Origin: RGIG464 sp045599585
GTDB taxonomy: Bacteria > Myxococcota_A > Bradymonadia > UBA4248
Direction: 5' to 3'
DNA length: 41,348 nucleotides
NCBI GenBank assembly: GCA_045599585.1
Contig: JAZRWH010000058.1
Coordinates: forward strand, 1-41,348
Shown: positions 32,923-41,348 of the stretch, one piece after another
How positions within the stretch are numbered: position 1 is the stretch's first letter
Layout of the letters: every line of letters starts with the position of its first letter
Position numbers and translations under genes: made by a program
Notes under the pieces: generated by a model
The model's database searches: none
Told to the model about the DNA's origin: nothing
Seen by the model: only the letters and a program-made list of their open reading frames with translations

Positions 32923-34122
32923 ATGGATTCTAATATTAATATTTCAAAGATTACGGCTGACCTCGAAAAGAAATTCAATGGTGACGCAAATCACGACGTC
33001 CGCGTTCTTCAAGACTATTGCCGTACCCTGCCTCCCTGTGAAGAGAGCGCAAAACTCGTCAACGCACTCGGCAAATATGCCGCCGAAAAGTTTCCTAACG
33101 CCGAAGCTTTTAAAATTACAAAAGTCATCGAAAAAGCCATCGCCGAACTCGAAAAACAATTTAATGGCGACGCCGATCACGATCTCGCTGTCATCCGCGA
33201 ATACTGCAAATCGCTCCCACGAAACGAAGATAACTTCAAAGTTGTCATCGCCCTCGGTCAGTATGCAGCATCCAAATACCCCGAAGCCGAAGAGATCAAA
33301 AAATCTAAAGCCCAGTTCGAAAAAATGAACGCTGAGGCCGAAAAAATCAAAGCAAACGTCACCGAAATTCAAAATCTCATTAAAGAACGCAAACTCGACG
33401 AAGCCATCGAAAGCATTCACAAAGTCATCGACGGCGCAAAACTTCCCGAAGAAGAAGGCAAACGCTTCATTTCTTTCTCACACCCGTTTGAAGAAATTCT
33501 CTTTAAATCCATCGATAAAGACACAACGCCCGTCGTCCGTGTTTCAAATTTGATCGAAATGCTCACGCTTCAGCTCGGCAGCCTCCTCGTCGAGACCGGC
33601 AAATATGACGAAGCCCGCGAAACACTCAACCGCGTTCTCATCCTTAATCCCATCAGTGCTCCCGCCCACATCCAGCTCGCGCACACCAACATCCTCGAAA
33701 AGAAATTCGACAAGGCCTTCGACGAGCTCACCACCGCCTATCCCCTCATCTATTCACGCCAGATGCTCTGCGTCTTTTATTGCCTCCTCGCGGAAGTCGT
33801 CGAATCGCTCGACAAAAACTACGAGCTCGCTGCAGCATACGCCCACCACAGCCTCGAATACGCAGAGAACCCCATGGCCAAAGCCGTCCTCGAGCGCCTC
33901 ATCAAAGATCACAACGCCCCCGCCGACAAACCCAGCATCAACACGCTCCGCAAGCTCGCGTCCGAAGCTGATCTCCCCGTTGGCCCCTGCCAAAAAGTCT
34001 ACGATTTAGCCATCCAGAGCGCCAAACAGCTCAAATCCGCACACCCCGATCTCGCCAAACAGATCTTCGCCGTCGCTTATGATATGACCGGCGAAAAAGC
34101 CCTCCTCAAAGAACTACGCTAA
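32923..34122 (+). CDS. TPR protein with a duplicated N-terminal module
   Basis: A 399-residue cytosolic protein without signal or membrane helix. Residues 10-64 and 72-126 are near-copies of one 55-residue helical module (LEKKFNGDANHD against LEKQFNGDADHD, and ALGKYAAEKFPNA against ALGQYAASKYPEA), repeated with a 62-residue period. A coiled-coil stretch (126-175) follows, then TPR-like helix pairs (about 215-300, including GKYDEARETLNRVLILNP) and a final helical domain (330-399). The ATG follows AGGAAAC. C-rich third codon positions are stronger here (33600-34000) than in neighbouring genes. Function unknown; probably a protein-interaction scaffold. Confidence 0.85.
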   Translation: MDSNINISKITADLEKKFNGDANHDVRVLQDYCRTLPPCEESAKLVNALGKYAAEKFPNAEAFKITKVIEKAIAELEKQFNGDADHDLAVIREYCKSLPRNEDNFKVVIALGQYAASKYPEAEEIKKSKAQFEKMNAEAEKIKANVTEIQNLIKERKLDEAIESIHKVIDGAKLPEEEGKRFISFSHPFEEILFKSIDKDTTPVVRVSNLIEMLTLQLGSLLVETGKYDEARETLNRVLILNPISAPAHIQLAHTNILEKKFDKAFDELTTAYPLIYSRQMLCVFYCLLAEVVESLDKNYELAAAYAHHSLEYAENPMAKAVLERLIKDHNAPADKPSINTLRKLASEADLPVGPCQKVYDLAIQSAKQLKSAHPDLAKQIFAVAYDMTGEKALLKELR

Positions 34123-34136
34123 ATACACATTCTTCG

Positions 34137-34249
34137 GCGCGTCTATCGGCAAAGCCAATACGACGCGCTCCGGTCGGCTTTTCGCTTACGCTCAATACGC
34201 CGACCGTCAGCCGGCTTCGCGCCTCACAGCGCAATACGCCGGCTTTTTT
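34137..34249. repeat. Three two-part hairpins, the last acting as terminator
   Basis: First: arms GCGCGTC/GACGCGC, inner TATCGGC/GCCAATA (34137-34168). Second: arms CGGTCGGC/GCCGACCG (34171-34206). Third: arms AGCCGGC/GCCGGCT (34209-34244) followed by a T-run to 34249, a good intrinsic terminator for the TPR gene. Confidence 0.85.
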
Positions 34250-34679
34250 CTATCTTAATGCATTGTACCCCTTCGTAATAGACTGTCTTGATTTCAACAT
34301 TACAACTTTTTTTGGACAGCTCTATTCTAAGAGATAGATTTAACAATGCGTAAACCATTCACCGACCCCTAATTGAATGCGCGCCGTATTGAACCGCCCA
34401 AGGCGGTGAAAAGGCGCGCTGCGAAGCCGTATGCCGCTTCGCGGCATAGGCGAAGCCCCATATTTATAAAAATGCTTACCCTCAGAGACACTGTCCATGA
34501 ACCGTCTGAGCTATCTCAACTATCAAAACAAAATTAAATCATTTTTTAAAATACGCATCGACAGAATTATTATTTATACTTAGAAATATCTTCAACTTTA
34601 AATAAACATCTTTGAGAAATTTGAGATGTTTTTTAGTCATAATCTGTTGGAAGCCACCACAGATCACCAGGGAGCTTTT
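34250..34679. other. Spacer with two more hairpins, no gene
   Basis: Contains hairpins with arms GCGCGCC/GGCGCGC (34379-34419) and inner stem TATGCCGC/GCGGCATA (34430-34448). The remainder is AT-rich. The last 120 bases probably hold the promoter of the giant ankyrin gene, but no clear promoter pair was assigned. Confidence 0.6.
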
Positions 34680-37655
34680 ATGATTCATAACAATTTCAAT
34701 CGCCGCATATCCTTTAACTACCGTTCATGGGCACAAAACTACAAAAACGACGATTTGCTTTCACGTTATGATTGCAGCGACAACGATATTCGCACCAAAC
34801 TGGCTCAAGGCGCTGACGTCAATCAAAAGCAAAACAATAAAATGACTTTCTTGATGCTCGCGCACTCCGAAGCGTTAGTCAAAGAACTGTTAGCCCTTGG
34901 CGCTGACGTCAATCTTAAGGATGAAGACGGCTGCACGGCTCTTTTTGACACATTCAAAGAACCTGAGGCACTGCGCGCGATCATTGAAGCTGGCTGCGAC
35001 GTCAATGCCCGCGATGATCAAGGCAAAACGGCATTCATGCAAGATTTGTCTCCCGAACAGCTTCAAGTGCTCATCGATGCAGGCGCAGATGTCAACGCTG
35101 TCAGTGAAAACGGAAAAACGGCACTGTTTTTTTGCAACACGTGGCCAAGCTTAGCGCTTCTCATCAAGGCAGGTGGCGATATTCATCATGTCAATCACTG
35201 GGGAATGACAGTTATAGCTTCTCACGCGAACAATAATAACGAAGAAATCGTGAAACACCTGATCGAACTCGACTGCAACGTGAACTTAGCAGACGAGACA
35301 GGCGACACGCCTCTGATGCTCACAAACGACGTCAAAATCATCCAAATGCTGGTCGAAGCTGGTGCTGACGTCAATGCTTCAAACATTGAAGGTAAGACGC
35401 CATTGATGCTGTGCACCTGTCGTGAAACCGCACAATATCTGATCGACCATGGCGCCAACATCAACGCCCTAGATTACAGCGGTGCTTCCGTGCTTATGAA
35501 TCTTTTGATGTTTGACAATAATGAAGCGGCCCAATGCGTCCTCGATGCTGGCGCAGATACCAACGTTTCGAGCGAAAATGGCTGCACCCTACTCCATAGC
35601 GTCAATGACGCCGCTCTAGCACAAAAACTGATCGATGCGGGAGGCGACGTTCATAGACGCGATAACGAAGGCAAAACGCCACTTCATTATTCGCACGACG
35701 AAGACGTGATTAGGGTCTTGGTTGAAGCCGGTGCCGATGTCAATGCCGTCGACAACAAAGGAAACCGTCCTATCCACAACGGTGATGCTTTGAACGCCAA
35801 AGCGCTTGCGTACCTCCTTCTGCACGGAGCTGACGTCAATGTCTTTGACGAAAACGACGATACCCCCTTACAAAAATTCTACAATTCAGACTGTATTGCC
35901 CTTTTAATTGCGAGCGGAGCCGATGTGAATTTAGGCATCAACAGTACAGCGCTCGTTTCCCACGTCGACAAACTGATCCCAGCGAGTCTGCTGATTGCTG
36001 CTGGTGCTGAAGTGAATGCGTGCGATATGAATCACGAAACGCCGCTCATGCATTGCAAAGACGCACTTGTAGCTAAGCTGTTGATTGACAAAGGTGCAGA
36101 TGTCAATGCACGTGATATTCGCAACCAAACGCCACTGATGCACTGTCGTACGCCCGAGGCTATTCAAGTCATGCTCGAAGCTGGCGCCGATATCACCGCG
36201 CGAGACAACTTCAACCAGACTTGTCTGCATCATCAGGAATCTTTCGAAGCTTTTATGACACTCGTCGAAGCAGGTGCCGATATTTACGCTGTCGACAGTG
36301 AAGGTAATACGCTGCTTCACAACTGCCATAATACCGATATTGCCCGTTATTTGATTGATCAAGGGCTCGATGTAAATGCCAGAAATTACCAGGACAGCAC
36401 GCCACTCATGACGATAAGAAATGAGCAAATTTTCAGACTACTCTTGGAAAATGGCGCAGACACCAACCTCAAAGATAAACGCAAACGCTCCATCTGGACG
36501 CTCTGCGATCAAGACCAAATGGAGCTCCTACTTGAACACAATCCCTCCAATCCAAACCTCACAGAGCTTCTGTTCAACGAATGCATGACACTGGCCACCC
36601 TCACCGCAGCCATTGACGCTGGCATTAATGTTAATGTTCGCAATGAAGACGGAAAAACGCCACTCATGTTTGCGAATGATATCGATAGTATTCGTTTGCT
36701 ACTTCATGCCGGCGTAGACGTTAACGCTGCTGACAAAAACGGCGAAACAGCCATCTTCCAGTGCTATGAAGCGGACGGCATTAAACTCATGATTGAATCA
36801 GGCGCAGACGTCAACGCCCGCAACAACGATGGCATAACACCGCTTCGCAAGCATCAGGATGACCCCGAAATTGTCCAATGCCTACTCGATGCCGGCGCAG
36901 ACGTCAAAGCGCGCGACAACGATATGGAAGCTGTCACGTGGTACATCGTCAACGAAGCCTCCCTAGAGCTCATGTTGAACGCTGGAGCAGACCCCAATGC
37001 TATAGATCGAAAGGGAAACAGCCTACTTCAACACATCAGTGACGAGTGTATTCCTTTGCTTCTTAAACATGGAGCCAATGCCAATTATATTGACCGTAAT
37101 GGCGAAAATGTGCTGTTCCAAATTCTGGAACCCCAAGCCATGCAATCCTTGCTCAATGCCGGTGCTGATGCAAAAGTGATCAACCGCGAAGGACGAACGC
37201 CCTTGTTCAACCAACAAAAAGAAGCGAGCATGCGCCTACTTATCGAAGCTGGTGTCGATATCAATGCCATAGACCAAAACGGCCAAACAGCCCTCATGGA
37301 ACACGCAAACGATTACACCACGGATGTCCTAAAAGCCCTCATTAACCTTGGGGCTTCCACCAGCGTCCTCGACAATAATCAACAAAATGCGCTGTTTTAC
37401 GCCAATGAAAAAGCACATCTTGAGCTTCTGCTAAAAGCCGGTTGTGACATTCATTGCGTCAATATCTTTGGCGAAACACCCCTACACTATGCAGCTCGAC
37501 AGGGAAACGCAGAGTGCATCCCTACACTCATTAAAGCTGGCTGCGACCCTTTAATCAAAGACTGTAACGGTCAAACGGCTTTCGACATCGCCATGAACGC
37601 CAACCAAAAAGAAACGGCTCAAAAAATCCAGTCGGCCATTGATTCAAAAGCATAG
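34680..37655 (+). CDS. Giant ankyrin-type repeat protein with 30-residue repeats
   Basis: A 991-residue protein, almost entirely ankyrin-type repeats (about 30). The ATG at 34680 follows GGGAG at good spacing; the frame is open to an ATG at 34626 without one. Most repeats are 30 residues long rather than 33: the usual loop between the two helices (A-x-x-G-H) is missing, giving patterns such as NQTPLMHCRTPEAIQVMLEA then GADITARDNF. The hairpin part GADVNARDxxG is well kept. The last two repeats (from GETPLHYAARQGNAECIP, about residue 922) are canonical 33-mers. No signal, membrane helix or enzyme domain. It probably forms a long superhelical binding surface; cellular place unknown. A hairpin follows. 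Confidence 0.92.
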   Translation: MIHNNFNRRISFNYRSWAQNYKNDDLLSRYDCSDNDIRTKLAQGADVNQKQNNKMTFLMLAHSEALVKELLALGADVNLKDEDGCTALFDTFKEPEALRAIIEAGCDVNARDDQGKTAFMQDLSPEQLQVLIDAGADVNAVSENGKTALFFCNTWPSLALLIKAGGDIHHVNHWGMTVIASHANNNNEEIVKHLIELDCNVNLADETGDTPLMLTNDVKIIQMLVEAGADVNASNIEGKTPLMLCTCRETAQYLIDHGANINALDYSGASVLMNLLMFDNNEAAQCVLDAGADTNVSSENGCTLLHSVNDAALAQKLIDAGGDVHRRDNEGKTPLHYSHDEDVIRVLVEAGADVNAVDNKGNRPIHNGDALNAKALAYLLLHGADVNVFDENDDTPLQKFYNSDCIALLIASGADVNLGINSTALVSHVDKLIPASLLIAAGAEVNACDMNHETPLMHCKDALVAKLLIDKGADVNARDIRNQTPLMHCRTPEAIQVMLEAGADITARDNFNQTCLHHQESFEAFMTLVEAGADIYAVDSEGNTLLHNCHNTDIARYLIDQGLDVNARNYQDSTPLMTIRNEQIFRLLLENGADTNLKDKRKRSIWTLCDQDQMELLLEHNPSNPNLTELLFNECMTLATLTAAIDAGINVNVRNEDGKTPLMFANDIDSIRLLLHAGVDVNAADKNGETAIFQCYEADGIKLMIESGADVNARNNDGITPLRKHQDDPEIVQCLLDAGADVKARDNDMEAVTWYIVNEASLELMLNAGADPNAIDRKGNSLLQHISDECIPLLLKHGANANYIDRNGENVLFQILEPQAMQSLLNAGADAKVINREGRTPLFNQQKEASMRLLIEAGVDINAIDQNGQTALMEHANDYTTDVLKALINLGASTSVLDNNQQNALFYANEKAHLELLLKAGCDIHCVNIFGETPLHYAARQGNAECIPTLIKAGCDPLIKDCNGQTAFDIAMNANQKETAQKIQSAIDSKA

Positions 37656-37748
37656 TGCCAGACAGAGTTCTCACGCCTTCATTTTCTAAAGCTCCCGCTC
37701 TCGTGCTCGCGCACAAAGACGCGTCAATCCGTTGAGCGATAAATACAA

Positions 37749-37780
37749 AGAAGCCGGGCATTAAAATAAACCCGGCTTCT
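37749..37780 (-). terminator. Terminator hairpin between the ankyrin and VWA genes
   Basis: A 10-bp perfect stem (AGAAGCCGGG with CCCGGCTTCT) and 12-base loop between two convergent genes. On the minus strand the T-rich TTGTATTT follows; it may serve both directions. Confidence 0.75.
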
Positions 37781-37793
37781 GGTGTATCTAAAC

Positions 37794-40370
37794 TTACAAA
37801 ATCGAAACAATATTGCGAGGCGGCACGAGGATTGAGACCTCCTGCATATCAAATACGAGCCCCGTAGTCGGGTTAATCACACGAATCTTCGCTTCGAAAA
37901 GCTGTGCCTTGTCTGTTTCTTCGACGCAATGATCATTCTCGGCAACGACGCGGAACGTGAGCCGAGCACCCTTGCTGTCAGCATTAGCTGTGCCCGTTGC
38001 AAAATTGCGGAACCCATCCTTGTAGCCTTTGCTGGCTGTCGTCGCATAAGGTTCTGCCACAGGATTACACGACTTTTCGGGTTCTTCTGCAGGCGGTATA
38101 TAATTATAAGCTTCAATCTTTTTGATAAAACACTCTGTGCCATAGGTCTTGCCAGGAATCGGTTCGCCTACAACTTCGGTCGAAACTTCATACGTTCCGT
38201 ACTTTACCAACGCTTCCACGCCCTGCGACATGTATTCAGCCACACTCGATTGATTGCCCATAAAGCTCAATACACATTGATCCGATTTTCCATTGATCGT
38301 CACGGAATCACTTACCTCATTGCCCAAACAGCATTTATTGGCCGAATGATCGCCGTTACAGTCCCACGTATTCTCTGCTGTCTTAAAAGCACAAGCCGGG
38401 ACAACTGCATTCGATTCTCGCGCCCAGGTATTCATCTGGACAAGCTCTTCTTTGTGTTTGGCTCCCACGCCCAGTGTAATAATACGAACGCCATTTTCTC
38501 GGACAACTGGCATGAGCGCTTCGGTATAATGCGGTGAAATGACGCAATCTTTTTTGCTCGATCCACATTCCGTGTAATTAAAAATACTGTCGATCGAATA
38601 GTACGACGAAGATTTGTCATGCGAAGGTACGTCGGTGATATGAATAATCACTGGTAACGCGTTTTTACGAAAATCAACAGCCCCCCAAGTATCACCGCTG
38701 TTCATGTGTTTGTCGATGGAGCGTTTAATCGTTCCGTCGTACCACGTCAGACCTTCGCCCGTTACGATTTGATAAAGCGACTCCACACCAGCTTCAGGAA
38801 AATCCTCACCACTGCGCGTCACAAACAAATCATTCTGGGTGTAAGACGTGATCGTCTGATCTTTGGTCGAAATACCACCCAAAACACGGAAAGGCCTATC
38901 TCCCTTAGAATAAAGACCACATGCCATAATCGTAGGATTGACAATGCCAGGTTCCGCATATCGGCACATGTTACCCGTCAAATCGTCAAAATTGGTTAGC
39001 GCAATGCCCGTGTCTTCAACCATACTGCGCATTTTGGCGATAATTGAGCCAATATTTGTTTTGACACTGTTAATTGCCCCAGACATCGAAGCCGTTGTAT
39101 CGACGTTAAAAACAAGATCCAGTCGCGAAACGGTTGGTGCAAAATACAGCGTATCTTCTTGAGCACTGCCCTTTTCGGGAAGCTCAAAATAAAATTCATA
39201 AATTGATTTAACAGTGATCGTCGCATCACAGATCATCTGCCGCGCCGAATAGCGTCCCGAAGCGAAGGCTGCATAGTACTCCGAAACATCTTTGTATCCA
39301 TCGCCATCCACGTCATCTGAATAGCGCGCATTGGGCAATCCCCACGCCGAACAGTCAACTTCCATATTATCCGGGATCGTGTCACCGTCGCCATCCGTGC
39401 TCTGAAAATAGAAAATGCCATTTTTGCCCGAATATGGCACCTCACACACTGCGTTGGGCCCACATTTTTCTTCTCGGTCTGGAATCGTGTCGCCGTCACT
39501 GTCTAGCGAATAGACATCTAAAAAACCATCATCGTTCGAATCGAGCGTCGATTCATACAAATCAGGAACCGAGTCCCCATCCGAATCGGGATTAATAAAC
39601 GCCGGTTTTCCCTTACAGACAAACGGCGCCGTTAGGCTTCCAAGGGGATCAGGCTGGCCATCGTGATCACAATCTGCAGCCGCTTTGCCCGCAGGCGTCG
39701 TTCCTACAGTCCCCCCAAAGATCTCCAAAACGTCAGGCAGATCGTCTCCGTCGTTGTCGGGATCCATAAAATCTGGCTCGCCATCTCCATCCGTATCACT
39801 GCACGAAGTCGTGAGCACCTCCGGCGTGTCGAGCGTGTTGACGCCCCAAATGCACTCGAGGTTGTCCGGAATGCCATTCGCATCTGCGTCTTTCGTCAAA
39901 AATGCGTAATTCTCAGCTCCATTCACAAAAACCGGCTCGCCGTTTAGCGCTATGTTGCCTGCTTCGAGCGCGTCCGCAATCGTATCGCCATCACTGTCCA
40001 AATCTTCGCAATCAGGGATCTGATCGCCATCCGTATCCACATCACATCGATCCCATTTGTCGGGAATCGTGTCGCCATCCGTATCTTTTAGATTGGGATC
40101 GCCCGATGCCCCACCTCCCGGTGGATTGCCCGGATCGCCATGTCCCGGGTCACCGCCAGGCTCTTGATTGCCAGGTTCATGATTTCCCGCATCGACACAA
40201 TAACCATCGACACACTTTTGGTTAGGATCACTGCACATGCCTGCTTTGTTGCAATGCACACGTTCTTCTTCGGGTTCGTTGCTTCCCACATCCGCTTCAG
40301 AGCATGCCCACAAACTGCACGCCAAAATGGCAAAACTTAGCTGGCTGCAAAGCATCCCGGATCGTTTCAT
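37794..40370 (-). CDS. VWA-domain lipoprotein with thrombospondin-type-3 repeats
   Basis: An 858-residue surface lipoprotein. The ATG at 40370 follows GAGAGG and opens a signal with two possible lipoboxes (ILAC Cys18 or LWAC Cys23); the frame continues upstream to 40505 without support. A Cys-containing segment (CNKAGMCSDPNQKCVDGYCVD) and a Gly/Pro/Asn spacer come first. Ten or so Ca-binding TSP3 loops (DTDGDTIPD, DSDGDTIAD, DNDGDDLPD) fill about 95-350. A von Willebrand A domain (about 415-640) has the MIDAS strand VFNVDTTASMSG, where the canonical DxSxS reads DTTAS, and later IIHITDVPS. A C-terminal beta region follows. Likely a Ca-stabilised adhesin. Confidence 0.9.
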   Translation of the reverse strand: MKRSGMLCSQLSFAILACSLWACSEADVGSNEPEEERVHCNKAGMCSDPNQKCVDGYCVDAGNHEPGNQEPGGDPGHGDPGNPPGGGASGDPNLKDTDGDTIPDKWDRCDVDTDGDQIPDCEDLDSDGDTIADALEAGNIALNGEPVFVNGAENYAFLTKDADANGIPDNLECIWGVNTLDTPEVLTTSCSDTDGDGEPDFMDPDNDGDDLPDVLEIFGGTVGTTPAGKAAADCDHDGQPDPLGSLTAPFVCKGKPAFINPDSDGDSVPDLYESTLDSNDDGFLDVYSLDSDGDTIPDREEKCGPNAVCEVPYSGKNGIFYFQSTDGDGDTIPDNMEVDCSAWGLPNARYSDDVDGDGYKDVSEYYAAFASGRYSARQMICDATITVKSIYEFYFELPEKGSAQEDTLYFAPTVSRLDLVFNVDTTASMSGAINSVKTNIGSIIAKMRSMVEDTGIALTNFDDLTGNMCRYAEPGIVNPTIMACGLYSKGDRPFRVLGGISTKDQTITSYTQNDLFVTRSGEDFPEAGVESLYQIVTGEGLTWYDGTIKRSIDKHMNSGDTWGAVDFRKNALPVIIHITDVPSHDKSSSYYSIDSIFNYTECGSSKKDCVISPHYTEALMPVVRENGVRIITLGVGAKHKEELVQMNTWARESNAVVPACAFKTAENTWDCNGDHSANKCCLGNEVSDSVTINGKSDQCVLSFMGNQSSVAEYMSQGVEALVKYGTYEVSTEVVGEPIPGKTYGTECFIKKIEAYNYIPPAEEPEKSCNPVAEPYATTASKGYKDGFRNFATGTANADSKGARLTFRVVAENDHCVEETDKAQLFEAKIRVINPTTGLVFDMQEVSILVPPRNIVSIL

Positions 40371-40837
40371 AAATGCTAACCTCTCTTGAATTTTATACTT
40401 TTTTGTCACGTTTCGTGACACAGATTCATCGCTGTATTTTATTAAGATATTGTATTTTATAAAGTAGGGGGAAGTGTCCCCCTGAGCGTCTATCGGCGAA
40501 GACAAAACCCATCCGCTTCGTCTTCATTGCTTTGACGCTCAGACGCATTCTCGCATGACGACACCTGACTTCGCCGATACGCCGCTACCCTCTCTTGCCG
40601 TAGGCGACAATCCAGCTTTTCAGCGCGAGTCAGCGATCCAACTTCGAGCAGCATGGTACGCACAAACAAGCACGCTTTGATGCAGCAAATTCAAGCTATG
40701 GCTCAAGCTGATCGCGTACGCACATGCACATACACACTTTGAGCAATATGACATAAAATGAAGCAATTAGCGAGTTGAGAACGAATACGGCTCAGCCACG
40801 CGCTTTTTATGCATTTTTCTACTTTTATGTTGGGATT
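40371..40837. other. Promoter region of the VWA gene and an extended two-part hairpin
   Basis: Just upstream is an AT-rich stretch. Further on, TATCGGCGAAG (40491-40501) pairs with CTTCGCCGATA (40569-40579) across a 67-base loop, with arms AGCGTC/GCCGCT; the flanks match the repeat at 8566-8630 inverted. The remainder (40600-40837) has scattered GCACG/GTACGCAC repeats and no gene. Confidence 0.6.
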
Positions 40838-41281
40838 CACTGCTGTCCCACGAAATTTTCCTAGAATACTCTGATAACTCTATTGTAGCTTTGTTTTATC
40901 GATATATAGTCGTTTCTAAGCATGAAAAGGACCTAAGATTACTGTTAAATCGCCTGCGTCGCGAAGCCGAAGGCAAGCAGCGGGCGCACCAGACGAGCGG
41001 GCGCGCATGTTGAAGACGAAGTCAAGTTCGCGCCCGCCGATGAGCGAATTAAATCCATCCCATTTACCAGCATACACCCTTGGTCTGCCGCGCGTGTAGC
41101 ATGTCTGAACGAAGTGAGTTCTGCACGCGCGACAAAAGAGCGCGGGGATTCCAAAGGGGCGTCCGCGATACGACGCCCCTATGGGCCGTCCGCAGGACAG
41201 AATGAGAGTAAGAAAAGTATAAAATTCTGTAACGAGCGCATTTCGTTACAGTTAAGGAGAATATGTTGTGGGACAGTAGTG
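40838..41281. mobile_element. MITE copy C, full length (444 bp)
   Basis: Begins CACTGCTGTCCCAC and ends GTGGGACAGTAGTG (14-base terminal inverted repeat, one mismatch). The interior matches copy A end to end and includes the segment deleted there, with the hairpin GGGGCGTC/GACGCCCC around loop CGCGATAC (about 41158-41181). The 9 bases on each side share only some positions, so no clean target duplication remains. No transposase inside. Confidence 0.85.
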
Positions 41282-41348
41282 GTATCAATTGTATTATTTA
41301 ATTAAATTTTGTACATACTTTAGAAGTGTATTTTATCAGTTTGTCATA
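41282..41348. other. AT-rich end of window
   Basis: AT-rich sequence with no supported feature. Confidence 0.5.

Overview
This window looks like chromosomal DNA from a member of the Myxococcota (formerly Deltaproteobacteria) or a close relative. That is an inference from gene content: a run resembling the Myxococcus Glt/Agl gliding-envelope genes (GltD-E-F-G order), two proteins with an AgmX/PglI C-terminal domain, many lipoproteins with Asp-rich thrombospondin-3 type repeats, a secreted trypsin-family protease with a MYXO-CTERM-like tail, and an Rpn-type protein with a Glu/Arg/Gly-rich tail. Base composition is balanced rather than GC-rich, unlike Myxococcus. Genes lie on both strands in short operons, and the spaces between them are unusually rich in hairpins and repeats.

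Layout. 1-5.7 kb: end of an Rpn-family gene, an unknown lipoprotein (minus), a lipoprotein serpin, and a protein with a divergent RelA/SpoT-like nucleotidyltransferase domain. 6.1-13.7 kb (minus): large periplasmic TPR protein, TPR lipoprotein, small exported protein, and FHA/TM/AgmX-domain protein, which together resemble a Glt-type envelope-spanning complex. 14-16.4 kb: NagZ, followed by about 1.4 kb without genes holding a 43-bp x 10 tandem array, a 15-bp x 8 array and a mosaic repeat. 16.5-20.5 kb (plus): DUF6261-like protein, ankyrin protein, ferredoxin-nitroreductase, an outer-membrane barrel and a Cys-rich lipoprotein. 20.6-25 kb (minus): TSP3 lipoprotein with a FadL-like porin, and RNase PH. 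25.1-29.2 kb (plus): small lipoprotein, ProB, serine protease, second AgmX-domain protein. 29.3-32.4 kb (plus): a GldA/GldF/GldG-like ABC exporter operon. 32.5-41.3 kb: a MITE with a 9-bp target duplication, a TPR protein, a giant ankyrin protein built from 30-residue repeats, a VWA/TSP3 lipoprotein (minus) and a second MITE copy.

How the genes may work together. The Glt-like set, the second AgmX-domain protein and the many exported lipoproteins suggest investment in cell-envelope machinery. NagZ (wall recycling), ProB (proline) and RNase PH (tRNA 3' processing) are ordinary housekeeping genes. I found no CRISPR array, tRNA, rRNA or intact transposase, and no clear defence system.

The most unusual signals are non-coding: (i) a family of about 20 two-part hairpins with a conserved TAT/ATA hinge and freely varying but base-paired arms, in many intergenic gaps and often touching stop codons; (ii) a MITE family with 14-bp terminal inverted repeats, of which one copy is an internal deletion derivative with a perfect 9-bp target duplication; (iii) the 43-bp palindrome-bearing tandem array. 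Protein-level oddities are the divergent RelA/SpoT-like protein, the 30-residue ankyrin repeats and a bacterial serpin with a predicted Arg-Met reactive bond.
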